Part shown: in pieces, positions 7,833 to 16,423 of the stretch | Numbering within the stretch: the first letter of the stretch is position 1 | How the letters are laid out: each line of letters opens with the position of its first letter | Source: Pseudomonadota bacterium | GTDB lineage: Bacteria; Pseudomonadota; Alphaproteobacteria; Caedimonadales; UBA1908 | Length of the DNA stretch: 32,974 nt | Reading direction: 5' to 3' | Assembly: GCA_020161545.1 (NCBI GenBank) | Contig: JAIUNT010000016.1 | Coordinates: forward strand, 1 to 32,974 | Notes under the pieces: model-generated | Told to the model about the DNA's origin: nothing | Database searches by the model: none | What the model saw: only the letters and a program-made list of their open reading frames with translations | Position numbers and translations under genes: made by a program

Positions 7833-8069
7833 TTAACGCCGTCGGCCTTCTTTCTCGTCCATATTCTTGCCGATCCAGTTACCGGCCAGGGCGCCGCCAA
7901 CGGCACCCACGGTGGCGCCGACCACTTGACCAGATCCACCACCAAATTGTGAGCCCACAAGCGCGCCTGCACCGGCGCCCACAACGGTGCCGACCGTTTG
8001 GTTGTCTGTGGCGCAAGCGCTCAACATCAGAAGGCTTGCAAAAGACACTGCTGTCATGATTTTTTTCAT
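7833..8069 (-). CDS. Small glycine-zipper lipoprotein (78 aa)
   Basis: The start ATG at 8069 has GGAGA about 7 nt upstream. The N-terminus MKKIMTAVSFASLLMLSACA is a lipoprotein signal with the lipobox LSAC, so Cys19 would be lipidated. The mature part is a glycine-zipper two-helix domain (VGTVVGAGAGALVGSQFGG, then VVGATVGAVGGALAGNWIG) as in small 17-kDa-antigen/SlyB-type outer-membrane lipoproteins. The tail is short and charged. Role: probably envelope integrity; no specific function can be assigned. It is encoded separately, facing pgsA and following the coiled-coil gene on the same strand after 94 bp. Confidence 0.85.
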   Translation of the reverse strand: MKKIMTAVSFASLLMLSACATDNQTVGTVVGAGAGALVGSQFGGGSGQVVGATVGAVGGALAGNWIGKNMDEKEGRRR

Positions 8070-8163
8070 GGTTTGTCTCCTTTTAAAAGATCACTCCACT
8101 AGCATAATCATTGTAGCAAAAAACAGTTAACAATTGGTCACTATTTTAATTTTGCATGAAATA

Positions 8164-9228
8164 TTAACTTCCAAGAAGAGCTTTTATTTTCGCAAAAGTG
8201 GCCTTGTAATCATTTGTTTTATTCAGCTCAATCTCTCCTTTGAATTTTTGCACGACCTTGATAACAGAGGTTTCGAGAACAGGAATTCTGATATGCGTCG
8301 AGTAGAGTGTATTGAGTTCTTTTTGCAAGGTTTCCTCTATCTTCCCTGTTTGTTTGTTGCGCAGCTCCATGATTTTTTGCAAAAGCGCTAATAACTCTGC
8401 ATTGGGATTGGGTTTAACAGCTGTAGAAGCGGCAGGTCTAGAGGCTGGCTGGGAAGAGGACGGTGCCGGCTGGGACGAAGGGGCGGCGCTGGGGGGCGTG
8501 GGCGCTGGTGTTGTCAGGGCCTCGAGGCGCTTTTTAAGGAGGGTCATGATGCTTTGGTCCGGAATTGATTGTTTTTGATGGTACGCGATGCTTGCACGCA
8601 GGCGTTGTTCTTCTGAGACTGTTGGTGCAGAATTTTGAATGATCAGGCGGTCGCGCTTGTCCTTAAGGTCTTGTTTGTGAGCCAGTAATTCGGCCTGACG
8701 CTCTTGGGCTTCTTCCATGTCGCGGGAGACCTCACGCAGCGAGCGAGCCGAGGACTGAGAAGCGCTTGACGCCGGTTTAAGCAGCGACACAAGGGCGTCT
8801 TCCTGAAACGCAAGGGGCGTGACATTTTCGTCTGCCGAGGCTGACTCCCCTAGTGCGCGACCTGCAAGACAGCGCGCCGTCGCCTTTGCAAGGGATTTGT
8901 TTTCGCCCGTTGAGGCGTCGAGATGCACGACGGTGAGAAGTTCCTCAAGGGGGGTGCTGCTCAAGTGCTGCGCAACAAGCAAGTCATCATGCTCTTTCTG
9001 GAGTGCGGAAAGGGCGTCTTTGCTTTCGCTTAGTTGCACTTTAATCGCCTCGATCTCGTTCTGGAGCACATCAAGGTCCGATAAGGGGGGCAAGGACGAT
9101 GAGGCGGATGTCGACGCAGAGGCACTTGCCAGGGGAAGAAGGGACGTATCTTGGGCGTCGCTGGCGTAAGTCGCCTGGGTCAGGAGCGCCGTTGTCATGA
9201 GAATATGGTGGATGCGCGTCGTCTTCAT
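8164..9228 (-). CDS. Secreted coiled-coil protein of unknown function (354 aa)
   Basis: Start ATG at 9228 with GGGAG 8 nt upstream. A signal peptide covers about 1-22 (ILMTTALLTQATYAS). The mature protein has a Ser/Ala-rich stretch (about 32-46), a coiled coil (LQNEIEAIKVQLSESKDALS and on, about 55-90), a second helical, Gln/Glu-rich coil around 165-200, a Pro/Ser/Ala-rich linker (about 240-275, PAPTPPSAAPSSQPAPSSSQ) and a C-terminal helical domain ending in KIKALLGS. No catalytic motif or known family is recognisable. The coil-linker-coil plan recalls the middle part of the large proteins encoded further right, but I see no clear sequence homology. An exported structural or adhesive factor or an effector is possible. 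Confidence 0.75.
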   Translation of the reverse strand: MKTTRIHHILMTTALLTQATYASDAQDTSLLPLASASASTSASSSLPPLSDLDVLQNEIEAIKVQLSESKDALSALQKEHDDLLVAQHLSSTPLEELLTVVHLDASTGENKSLAKATARCLAGRALGESASADENVTPLAFQEDALVSLLKPASSASQSSARSLREVSRDMEEAQERQAELLAHKQDLKDKRDRLIIQNSAPTVSEEQRLRASIAYHQKQSIPDQSIMTLLKKRLEALTTPAPTPPSAAPSSQPAPSSSQPASRPAASTAVKPNPNAELLALLQKIMELRNKQTGKIEETLQKELNTLYSTHIRIPVLETSVIKVVQKFKGEIELNKTNDYKATFAKIKALLGS

Positions 9229-9412
9229 GGTTTTTCTCCCTGTGCTTTTGATATGAGGATTATTTTTTAAAATTATGCGACACTTATGATCAAACGTAAA
9301 AGACTTCGTGCAGGTTTTGTGAAAAAAAATTCAAAGGGTTCCTTGCGCCCCTTTCACCTTGATGGGCGCCCCTAAACACCTTAGAGTGGGTTAGAACCAT
9401 AGTGAGCCTGTT

Positions 9413-10519
9413 TTGACGTTGCGCGTACTGTTTCTTTTGCTGGGCGTTGTTATTTCGATGTTTGTGGAGACAAGCGCGCGTGCAAGCGCTGAGCCCAAAG
9501 TCCTCAATGTATACCACTGGTACCAGATGATTGACCCCAGCATCCTTGCGCAGTTTGAAGCGGAAACGGGTATCAAGGTGCACATGGATGTTTACGATAG
9601 CAACGAGATCCTGGAGACGCGGCTTCTGGTCGGCAACTCAGGCTATGACGTGGTGGGGCCAAGCGCCCTCCCGTATCTTGCCAGACAGGTGCCCGCAAAC
9701 GTCTATCTGCCCTTGGATAAAACCAAACTTCCCAATGCCAAAGAGCTTGATCCAGACATTATGGCGCATTTGGCCAGGGCAGATCCAGGTAATGCCCACG
9801 CCCTTCCCCTTGTCTGGGGGCTTGTGGGGATTGCCTATAACAAAGAAAAGATTGCCGCCATTGATCCACACGTGGACACGAAAAGCTGGTCCATGCTCTT
9901 TGACCCCAAGGAGCTGGAGAAATTTCACAGGTGCGGGGCAACGATGCTTCCGGAGTATACAGATATTTTTCTGCCAATGTACTTGTACCTGGGACTTTCT
10001 CCCAAAAGCCAATCTCTCAAGGATCTCGATCTGTCCGTGGAGCAACTTCTCAAAATGCGCCCCTTTATTGAGCGCTTTGATTCATCGCGTCCACTCATGG
10101 AGCTTTTTTCAGGGGAGGTTTGCCTGGCTATGGTCTGGCTATCGGATTTGGAGCGTGAGCGCTCGCGCATCAAGGATAAAAAGCGCGCCAGTCAAATCCA
10201 GGCTGTGCTGCCAAAAGAGGGGACTGTTTTGTGGATTGATACCATGGCCATTCCCGCTGACGCGCCCCATCCAGGTAATGCCCATGCCTTTTTGAATTTT
10301 CTCCTGCGCCCCGACATTATTGCAAAGGTGACCAACAAGGCCTACACCGCCAACGCGGTGCCCGCATCAAACCCTTACATCTTGCCCGAAATTCTGACAA
10401 ACACAGGCATTTACCCCGAAGAAAAAATGCGCCCTCGCCTTTTCCTAAATGAGCCTGTGTCGCCTGCGTTCCAGCGCCGCCTCAACCGCGCCATGACCAA
10501 GATTCGCACGGGACGCTAG
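9413..10519 (+). CDS. potF: PotF-like putrescine/polyamine-binding periplasmic protein
   Basis: This 368-aa protein carries a signal peptide (LRVLFLLLGVVISMFVETSARASA) and matches polyamine-binding proteins along its length: the start of the mature part LNVYHWYQMIDPSILAQFEA, TGIKVHMDVYDSNEILE, GYDVVGPSA, LPLDKTKLPN, PLVWGLVGIAYN, the Cys in KFHRCGA, AFLNFLLRPDIIAKVTN, NTGIYPEEKMR and the terminal TKIRTGR are all PotF-like positions. Role: it captures putrescine or spermidine in the periplasm and delivers it to an ABC permease (PotGHI type). No permease or ATPase gene lies in the window, so the transporter must be elsewhere or be lost. The start is a TTG at 9413 or 9419; no ATG fits before the signal peptide and no good ribosome site is visible, so the exact start is uncertain. 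Confidence 0.87.
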   Translation: MTLRVLFLLLGVVISMFVETSARASAEPKVLNVYHWYQMIDPSILAQFEAETGIKVHMDVYDSNEILETRLLVGNSGYDVVGPSALPYLARQVPANVYLPLDKTKLPNAKELDPDIMAHLARADPGNAHALPLVWGLVGIAYNKEKIAAIDPHVDTKSWSMLFDPKELEKFHRCGATMLPEYTDIFLPMYLYLGLSPKSQSLKDLDLSVEQLLKMRPFIERFDSSRPLMELFSGEVCLAMVWLSDLERERSRIKDKKRASQIQAVLPKEGTVLWIDTMAIPADAPHPGNAHAFLNFLLRPDIIAKVTNKAYTANAVPASNPYILPEILTNTGIYPEEKMRPRLFLNEPVSPAFQRRLNRAMTKIRTGR

Positions 10520-10527
10520 GCGTCAGC

Positions 10528-10555
10528 TTGCCTTTTAGCTTGGACAAGGTATACT
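10528..10555 (+). promoter_or_regulatory. Promoter of small secreted protein gene
   Basis: TTGCCT (10528-10533), 16 nt, TATACT (10550-10555), about 50 bp ahead of the ATG at 10605, which is itself preceded by AGGAGAAGG. Confidence 0.55.
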
Positions 10556-10604
10556 AAAGGGGCTCATACGTGGGCGTTATAACAATAAAAGGAGAAGGAA
10601 AAAT

Positions 10605-11000
10605 ATGAAAACAACTTTCATTGCCGTAAGTGCAGCTGTCGCTTTTTTTGCCTGTGCATCATCACACGCCGTTGACGCGCCCATTGCTGGCCTGATTCAG
10701 CAGCGTGATGCGTTGCAAGCCACTCAAAAGCAACTGAGTGAATCCCTCATGAAAGAGATCCAAAGTCACGCAGAGCTGCAAGTGGATAAAAAGTGCCTTG
10801 ACGAAATCTTCGCGGCGCAAGGCAAGGCAGAAAATGTGACGGATCAAGCGTGCCTGGCGTCCTGGCTTGAGACACTCAAGGCTGGTAGAGCACTTGCACT
10901 TCAAGAGCGCCCCACTTTTAAGGAGATTGGAAAAAATAACAAAGCCCTTGAAGCGCTCAACGTCAAAATTATTGAGACGCTCCTGTCCCAAAAGAAATAG
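10605..11000 (+). CDS. Small secreted coiled-coil protein, candidate partner of adjacent toxin-domain protein (131 aa)
   Basis: Start ATG with AGGAGAAGG upstream. Signal peptide about 1-23 (AVAFFACASSHAV). The mature part is helical (IAGLIQQRDALQATQKQLSE) with two cysteines (DKKCLDE and DQACLASW) and ends in NVKIIETLLSQKK. A paralogue at 16424-16804 shares the L-x-x-x-RDAL-x-x-x-QxQL-x-ESL opening, the ACLxxW motif and the KIIExLLxQKK end. Both are convergent with, and directly downstream of, a large gene for a YoeB-domain protein. That position suggests a linked role (immunity, chaperone or co-factor), but nothing in the sequence proves it, and the protein does not resemble YefM antitoxins. 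Confidence 0.8.
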   Translation: MKTTFIAVSAAVAFFACASSHAVDAPIAGLIQQRDALQATQKQLSESLMKEIQSHAELQVDKKCLDEIFAAQGKAENVTDQACLASWLETLKAGRALALQERPTFKEIGKNNKALEALNVKIIETLLSQKK

Positions 11001-11018
11001 AGCACTTTTTATTCGTCA

Positions 11019-11053
11019 CCCCCTGAAGAGAGTGCTTTTCAGGGGGGATTTTT
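11019..11053 (+). terminator. Intrinsic terminator of the 10605 gene
   Basis: The stem CCCCCTGAA (11019-11027) / TTCAGGGGG (11038-11046) has a 10-nt loop and is followed by GATTTTTTTG. It lies between the two convergent genes. A nearly identical hairpin recurs at 13687-13713. Confidence 0.85.
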
Positions 11054-11058
11054 TTGTT

Positions 11059-13563
11059 TTATGATTTTTCTCTGGGCGCGTTTTGCAACACAAGCGGCTG
11101 GATGTGGGTGCTGGTCTTATCCCTTTCAAGGGTTTCGTAGTGTCCCAGCAAGCTCAAGAACACGACCTGCAGGGCGGCACCGTTTTCTCCTTTGATGAGC
11201 TCATACACAACCCGGTCACCGTCACTCAGGCGCCGTGAAAAATAGATGCCACCCTTGGACACAAGACGCTCGGGTCTGCCTTGTCCCGCCTTGGTGTCAT
11301 AAGGGTCTGCGGCGATCTCAAGGGCAAGCTCCAAGAACCGCTTCCTCAAAGGGTCGGTAAGATTGCCATAATCGGCATCTGCTTGCTTCTTCATGAAGAG
11401 GCTTGTTCGGGGGAGTTCGGGCGCCATGGGCTCTTGCTCGTCAGATTTTGTGGCCATCCCTGGGCGCGGGGCTCCATGGGTCTTTTGCTTTTGCCGCTCG
11501 GTTGGGACTTCATATGCAGCTTCTTGCAGCGCGAAGGGTGTGTGGGTCCCCTCTTGGGTGTTGTGGCTTGCCAAATAGGCCTCTAGCTCTTTTTGTTTTC
11601 GGTGGTAATGTTCCTGCTGGGCTGCTTTCAATTGCCCGTCAAGGGCTGACAGGGATTGGGAGAAAGCATCAATACGCTGACCGATTTCGCTGATTGTGGG
11701 GTCCTTTTTCTTGGATTTGTTGCTTTTTTTCTTTCCAGTGTGTGGCGCTTTTTGTGCGGAGGGGTTATCGCTTTTTAACAAGCATGTGTGGAGTTTTTGC
11801 ATGTCCTGCTTATGGGTTGCCAGCGCTTGGGTGAACTCCTTAGGAACGTGAAGGCGCTCGCAAGCTTGACTCATGTCTTCTAAGCGCGTCGTGATCTCTT
11901 GAATGCGCTTGCCGTAGTGATCGATGAGGTGTTTTTTGGCCGCACTGCCCATTTGAGACGCCTTGCGTGCATTGTCTTGTGTTGAGGAGGGCGCCTTTTT
12001 GTCGCCTCGACGCTTATGGGGCGACTTTTTGGGTTGTGCAGAAGAAGCCGCAGCTTGAGCATTTAGGTGACCGGCTTGGGCCAGGGTTGCCACAATGGCG
12101 TCTGCCTCTTCACACAAATACGAAACAAGAGCCCTGTCATGCTCAGGAAACGCGCTGGGAGCTTTTTTGACGTAAAGGGTGTCGTTATGCCAAATAAAAT
12201 ATGTTCCGTAGAGGGCTGCTGCCTCTTCGTGGCGCCCAAGAAAGGTCAACGCCTTGGCAAGGTTCAGGGAAACTTTAAAGTGACACATGCTCCAGGCCTC
12301 CCGGGCGCGCCCTTGAAGTGGCTGGGCATCTGTTTCGTTCATGTACGCTAGAAGCTTGCGTGACAAGGATTCCACCTGATCATAGCGCTTCATTTTCATG
12401 AGGGCGCTCGTTATGTTTGTAGTGGCAGTCAGGCCAGCGTAGGTGGGAGAAAAGCACCCGTCATTCACGTAATCTTGCTTTTGATAGCGCGCCCACCACC
12501 GGTTAAGGGCGGCTTCACTCCTGGAGAAAGATGCGTGGTGGTGTACGGCCTTTATAATATCCCGGATGTGCCACCCTTGTTCGCTTGCGTGCCACTTTTC
12601 AAAAGCTTCCCAGGTCTCTAAACACTGCTCCTCCTCGCCCAGGGCGTGGTAGGCGGTTGCCAGAAGAGGAAAGGCCCATTGGGCATGTCTTTGGGTGGTG
12701 TTAGTGTGGGCAATCAAGGGTGCACAGTCTTTGATGATATTTAACGCCTCATCTTTAGGCATTTTCTTTTGATGGGTCGCGGCCTGGGCGAGCTTAAGGT
12801 GCCCCTCAAGGTACGTTTTAGAAGCCTGGTCAAGGTCAGGCGTTTGGGTGATGAGCTTTTCAAGCATTTTGCGCTCCCATCCCTTGCCACGCCCCAGGTC
12901 AGAAAACATGCGTGATCCCAGAGCGCCGGTGATAGGCCCCATGACGGCTTTGGCGCCCGCCATGGGCATGGTGCCGTCCGTCTGGGTCAGGCGCTTTGCG
13001 TAGTGCTGGCAAAATTTTCTGAATCCGTACTGCAGCGCTCCTTTTGTGATCCCGTTCCTATCGGCAAGGTGTTCATGGGCGGGGGTGCTGCGCTCAACTA
13101 ATTCGTTGAGCTTTAAGTAAGTCATAGTCACGTCACGCAGCGCGGCAATATCTGGATAGAGTGCGACAAGTGTTGCGTCGTCCATGCGTTTTTTTGAGGG
13201 CGCATAAAGACTGGTGATATCAATCAAATGTGCTACGTAGTTGCTTGTATTCGTGACTTCCTCGTTGAGGAGTGCGTCCCCCACAAGGCAGATCCATTGG
13301 GCAAGCGCGCCTTGGCTTGTGAAAGCCTTTTGTGCCTCTTCAAGCACGCAAGGGCTCAGGGGCGGTGAGGTGTTAGCTTTAAACTTCTCGCGCCAATGTC
13401 TGACATCATATCTTTGTGCTCCATGGTCAGTGTCAAACTGTAAAGAGGCGCTATTTGCTGGCCCTGTCATGTTATCCGGGTCGAGGGCTGAAGCGCTGGC
13501 CATATGCGGATACGTGTACAGTGCTGTTAAAGCTAAAATAGACGGGAAAATAAGTGAGCGCAT
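11059..13563 (-). CDS. Exported TPR-like protein with C-terminal YoeB-type mRNA-interferase domain (copy 1, 834 aa)
   Basis: I take the ATG at 13563 (MRSLIFPSILALTALYTYPHMASAS, a signal peptide); the ATG at 13596 sits at or before the predicted transcription start. Residues of about 40-480 are TPR-like helical repeats (WAFPLLATAYHALGEEEQCL, RHEEAAALYGTYFIW). Next come coiled coils with a Lys-rich linker (GKKKSNKSKKKD), a second coil (ISEIGQRIDAFSQSL to KELEAYLASH) and a low-complexity linker with KQKTHG. The last 113 residues (from about 722) are YoeB-like: Glu765 in GRPERL, Arg778 in FSRRL, Arg784 in DRVVY and His808-Tyr809 in LLGHY. The Glu to Arg spacings (13 and 19) equal those of E. coli YoeB Glu46-Arg59-Arg65. 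YoeB cuts mRNA on ribosomes; here the domain is fused to a Sec-exported protein, so the target should be outside the producing cell (inference). Confidence 0.87.
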   Translation of the reverse strand: MRSLIFPSILALTALYTYPHMASASALDPDNMTGPANSASLQFDTDHGAQRYDVRHWREKFKANTSPPLSPCVLEEAQKAFTSQGALAQWICLVGDALLNEEVTNTSNYVAHLIDITSLYAPSKKRMDDATLVALYPDIAALRDVTMTYLKLNELVERSTPAHEHLADRNGITKGALQYGFRKFCQHYAKRLTQTDGTMPMAGAKAVMGPITGALGSRMFSDLGRGKGWERKMLEKLITQTPDLDQASKTYLEGHLKLAQAATHQKKMPKDEALNIIKDCAPLIAHTNTTQRHAQWAFPLLATAYHALGEEEQCLETWEAFEKWHASEQGWHIRDIIKAVHHHASFSRSEAALNRWWARYQKQDYVNDGCFSPTYAGLTATTNITSALMKMKRYDQVESLSRKLLAYMNETDAQPLQGRAREAWSMCHFKVSLNLAKALTFLGRHEEAAALYGTYFIWHNDTLYVKKAPSAFPEHDRALVSYLCEEADAIVATLAQAGHLNAQAAASSAQPKKSPHKRRGDKKAPSSTQDNARKASQMGSAAKKHLIDHYGKRIQEITTRLEDMSQACERLHVPKEFTQALATHKQDMQKLHTCLLKSDNPSAQKAPHTGKKKSNKSKKKDPTISEIGQRIDAFSQSLSALDGQLKAAQQEHYHRKQKELEAYLASHNTQEGTHTPFALQEAAYEVPTERQKQKTHGAPRPGMATKSDEQEPMAPELPRTSLFMKKQADADYGNLTDPLRKRFLELALEIAADPYDTKAGQGRPERLVSKGGIYFSRRLSDGDRVVYELIKGENGAALQVVFLSLLGHYETLERDKTSTHIQPLVLQNAPREKS

Positions 13564-13597
13564 AAAGTTAAAAAACGAAAAAATTGCCAGAAGCATT

Positions 13598-13625
13598 TAT
13601 ATAGCACAAGTATTTATTTGGTCAA
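13598..13625 (-). promoter_or_regulatory. Promoter of toxin-domain copy 1
   Basis: Minus strand TTGACC (13625-13620), 16 nt, TATATA (13603-13598). The transcript would start near 13592, which is why the ATG at 13563 and not the one at 13596 is taken as the start codon. No Shine-Dalgarno sequence precedes it. Confidence 0.65.
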
Positions 13626-13686
13626 TTTGTTTTTTATGTGTGTATTTTCTTCGTCGCTGGCTCTCTTTAAAGGCAAATGCTTGCTA

Positions 13687-13720
13687 CCCCCTGAAGAAAG
13701 GCTCTTCAGGGGGATTTTTT
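13687..13720 (+). terminator. Plus-oriented terminator with no plus-strand gene in front of it
   Basis: CCCCCTGAAGA (13687-13697) / TCTTCAGGGGG (13703-13713) with a 5-nt loop, then ATTTTTTG. It is a close copy of the terminator at 11019-11053, which serves a small plus-strand gene. Here the 90 bp upstream contain only the promoter region of the minus-strand gene at 13563. On the minus strand it is a hairpin 10 bp past the stop at 13724, but without a U-tract. Confidence 0.75.
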
Positions 13721-13723
13721 GTC

Positions 13724-16222
13724 TTAAGATTTTTCCTTGAGCGCGTTTGGCAACTCAAAAGGATGAATGTGGGTGCTGGCCTTATCCCTTGCAAGGGTTT
13801 CGTAGTGTCCCAGTAAACTTAGGAAAACAACTTCAATGGGGGAGGCAGGAGTTTTTTTGATCACCTCGTACACCACACGGTCGCCGTCATTTAAACGTCT
13901 GGAGAAGTATACGCCACCAGAGGATGCAAGACTCTCGGGGCGCCCAAGCCCCCCTCGAGTTTGGTACGGTCTCAGGGCAATCTCTGTGGCGAGCTCTTCA
14001 AACTTCTTTTTCAAGGCGGGTAAGAGTGCTATGTAATCAGCCTCTGCCTTCTTCTTCATGAAAAGCATCGTCTGGCCCGGCGTGTTGTCGGTGGCGACTT
14101 GAGTGTCCTGAGTTGCCCTTGTTTGTTCTGGGGCCGCAACACCATGGGTTTTTTCCTTCTGGCGCACAGTGGGAGCCTCGTAAGGCCTGTTTTCCATCAT
14201 AAAGGGGGTGCTCGCCTCTTGGGCGTTGTTTAAGCTCGCCAGATAAGCCTGAAGCTCTTTTTTTCTGAGATGCTGTTCAACTTCTTGGGCTTTTTGGAAC
14301 TGGCGCTCCACGGCGGCCACAGACGTGGCAAATGTATCAATGCGCTGGCCAATGTCGCTGATGTTGGGCATCTGTGTCTTTTTTGCGGACTTTTTGCCCT
14401 TCTTCTTGGCGGAGCTGGAGGCGTTTTTTTTGTCTTGTGGTTTGGCACTCGCATGGCGAAGGCTTTTCTTGAGATTCTCCGCTTCTTGGGTGCTGCGCTC
14501 AAGTGCTTGGGTCAGCTCCTTACAGTTTTCAAATCCTTTTGCTATTTTGGTTATGGCAGCAAGATCTTCCTTTAGCTCATCCAAGCGCTTTGTGTAGTGC
14601 TGCGCAAGGTGTGCCCTAGCTGCGTCGCCCATGGAGATGTGTGCGCGCACTTGATTGTTTGATGAGGATGAGACGCGCCCCTGATGGTTTAAGTCACTGT
14701 TAGGTGCAAGTCCGCCTTGACGGCCCGCCTGAACCAAGGTCGCAATAATTGTATCTGCTTCGTTGGAGAGTGCGGCCTTGAGGGAGGCGATTTGCTCTTC
14801 ATCCAGGGTGTTTGAGACTTTCAAATAAAGCTTGTTATCCTTCCAAATGAAGTACGTGTCATAAATGCTGGCGGCTTCACGGTGGCGACCAAGCGCCGAG
14901 AGAGCTTTAGCTAAATCAAGGGAGAGGTCAAAACGATACCCTCTGAGGATGTCGCCCCCGGGGCTCGGCATAGCGCCGATGTCAGCGGCCCTAAAATAAG
15001 ACAGGATTTGGCTGGTAAGATGTTCAACCTGCCCATACCGCTTTTGGACGAGCAGGGCCTTTATCATGTTTGCCATCACAGACATGTCAATACTTGTAGG
15101 TTTGAAATTGTGGCTGTCTAAATGGAATACTTCCTGGTAGCGGCCCCACCAGCGGTCCAGAGCTGCGGCGTCTTTTGTAAAATCGCTGTGATGGTACATG
15201 GCCCAAAGAAGCGTCCTTTGGGTGCAGGGCTCTTGGACGGCGTGCCACTTTTCATATTCCGCCCAGGTGCCTAAGCAGTCTTCTTCCCGGCCAAGGGAGT
15301 GGTAGGCATTGGCAAGCAAAGGAAAAGCCCAGGTTGCCTGCTTGCTTGTGGGGGATGTGCGCGCGAAGAACTCTACGCACTCTTCAACGATTTCCAAGGC
15401 CTGCTCCTTGGGTAGGCCATTTTCGTGCCCTTCTGTCTGGGCAAGGCGCAAGTATCCTTCAAGATCTCTCCTGAGCGTGGGGTCAAGTGTAGGTGTGTTT
15501 GCAAGAACTTTCACAAACAGGGCGTGATCCCATTTTCCAGTGTCCCTCAGCTCCGTTGTCATGGGAGAGTTTTGTATGTCGATCAGAAGATCAGTGATCT
15601 TGATGGCTTCGGTCTGTGGGATTTTACCATCTGCGCCCGTGACGCGGCGCACATAATACTTACTAAACTCCTTCAAACCGTGCATCGCGGTTGAGATTTT
15701 GACCAGATGACCCTGGGTCAAGCTGAGGTGGGCTGGCGTGCGTTCCGTTAAGAACGCGCCGAGCTTACAGTAGGCTCTCGCCACATCATAAACCAGATCC
15801 ACATGTGGGTAGGTCATCTGGAGGATGGGCTCCTGAGCGCGCTTTTGGGAAGGGGAAAACATGCTTGCTGTTTTAATGAGGTGATCAATGTACACACTTT
15901 TATCCATGATCTGATCATTGGAAAGAGCATTCCCCACAAGGCAAATCCACTGGGCAAGTTCTTGTTGGACAAAGAATCCTTTCCTTGCACCCTCAAGTAT
16001 AGACGGTGATACAGGGTGCCCGGCGGGGGCACTCAAGCGCGCCTGCCATGCGTTGAGATCAAATCTTTGGTCTTGTCTGCTGTTAAATGTCGCGTGAGAA
16101 GGAACTGTCCTGTGTTTTTCGTCAAGGGGGGAGTGGGTCGCCTTGAGAGGTGTAAAAATCGCAGAGCATAAAAAAAGGAACTTTGTAAAATAAATAGCGC
16201 GCACAGGTTGCCTTATATTCAT
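13724..16222 (-). CDS. Exported TPR-like protein with C-terminal YoeB-type domain (copy 2, 832 aa)
   Basis: Paralogue of the gene at 11059. The start is the ATG at 16222 (MNIRQPVRAIYFTKFLFLCS, a signal peptide), about 11 nt after the predicted transcription start; an in-frame TTG at 16234 is too close to the promoter. The TPR-like body includes WAFPLLANAYHSLGREEDCL and RHREAASIYDTYFIW. The coil and Lys-rich linker (SSSAKKKGKKSAKK) and KEKTHGV precede the toxin-like domain from about residue 720. Catalytic-type positions are all kept: Glu763 (GRPESL), SRR, Arg782 (DRVVY), His806-Tyr807. The loop before the last strand (KKTPASPIE) differs from the other copies. Function as for copy 1, by homology only. 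No ribosome-binding site is visible. Confidence 0.87.
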   Translation of the reverse strand: MNIRQPVRAIYFTKFLFLCSAIFTPLKATHSPLDEKHRTVPSHATFNSRQDQRFDLNAWQARLSAPAGHPVSPSILEGARKGFFVQQELAQWICLVGNALSNDQIMDKSVYIDHLIKTASMFSPSQKRAQEPILQMTYPHVDLVYDVARAYCKLGAFLTERTPAHLSLTQGHLVKISTAMHGLKEFSKYYVRRVTGADGKIPQTEAIKITDLLIDIQNSPMTTELRDTGKWDHALFVKVLANTPTLDPTLRRDLEGYLRLAQTEGHENGLPKEQALEIVEECVEFFARTSPTSKQATWAFPLLANAYHSLGREEDCLGTWAEYEKWHAVQEPCTQRTLLWAMYHHSDFTKDAAALDRWWGRYQEVFHLDSHNFKPTSIDMSVMANMIKALLVQKRYGQVEHLTSQILSYFRAADIGAMPSPGGDILRGYRFDLSLDLAKALSALGRHREAASIYDTYFIWKDNKLYLKVSNTLDEEQIASLKAALSNEADTIIATLVQAGRQGGLAPNSDLNHQGRVSSSSNNQVRAHISMGDAARAHLAQHYTKRLDELKEDLAAITKIAKGFENCKELTQALERSTQEAENLKKSLRHASAKPQDKKNASSSAKKKGKKSAKKTQMPNISDIGQRIDTFATSVAAVERQFQKAQEVEQHLRKKELQAYLASLNNAQEASTPFMMENRPYEAPTVRQKEKTHGVAAPEQTRATQDTQVATDNTPGQTMLFMKKKAEADYIALLPALKKKFEELATEIALRPYQTRGGLGRPESLASSGGVYFSRRLNDGDRVVYEVIKKTPASPIEVVFLSLLGHYETLARDKASTHIHPFELPNALKEKS

Positions 16223-16239
16223 GAAAATTGCCAATAAGC

Positions 16240-16268
16240 CGTATAGAGTATTTTGCTTACTAGTTCAA
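16240..16268 (-). promoter_or_regulatory. Promoter of toxin-domain copy 2
   Basis: Minus strand TTGAAC (16268-16263), 17 nt, TATACG (16245-16240). It implies a leader of only about a dozen bases before the ATG at 16222. Confidence 0.6.
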
Positions 16269-16423
16269 GGTTTTTTGTGTTCTGTATGTGTGCATACCTG
16301 GTCGGTGTCTGCAAAGTTTTGCGAATTTATTCTCAGAAATGTCATTGACAAATCACTTAATATTTTCGGAAAATAAAAATGAGCGATATGTAAAAAGTGA
16401 GAAAAAAAGTGCATCATTTTTTC

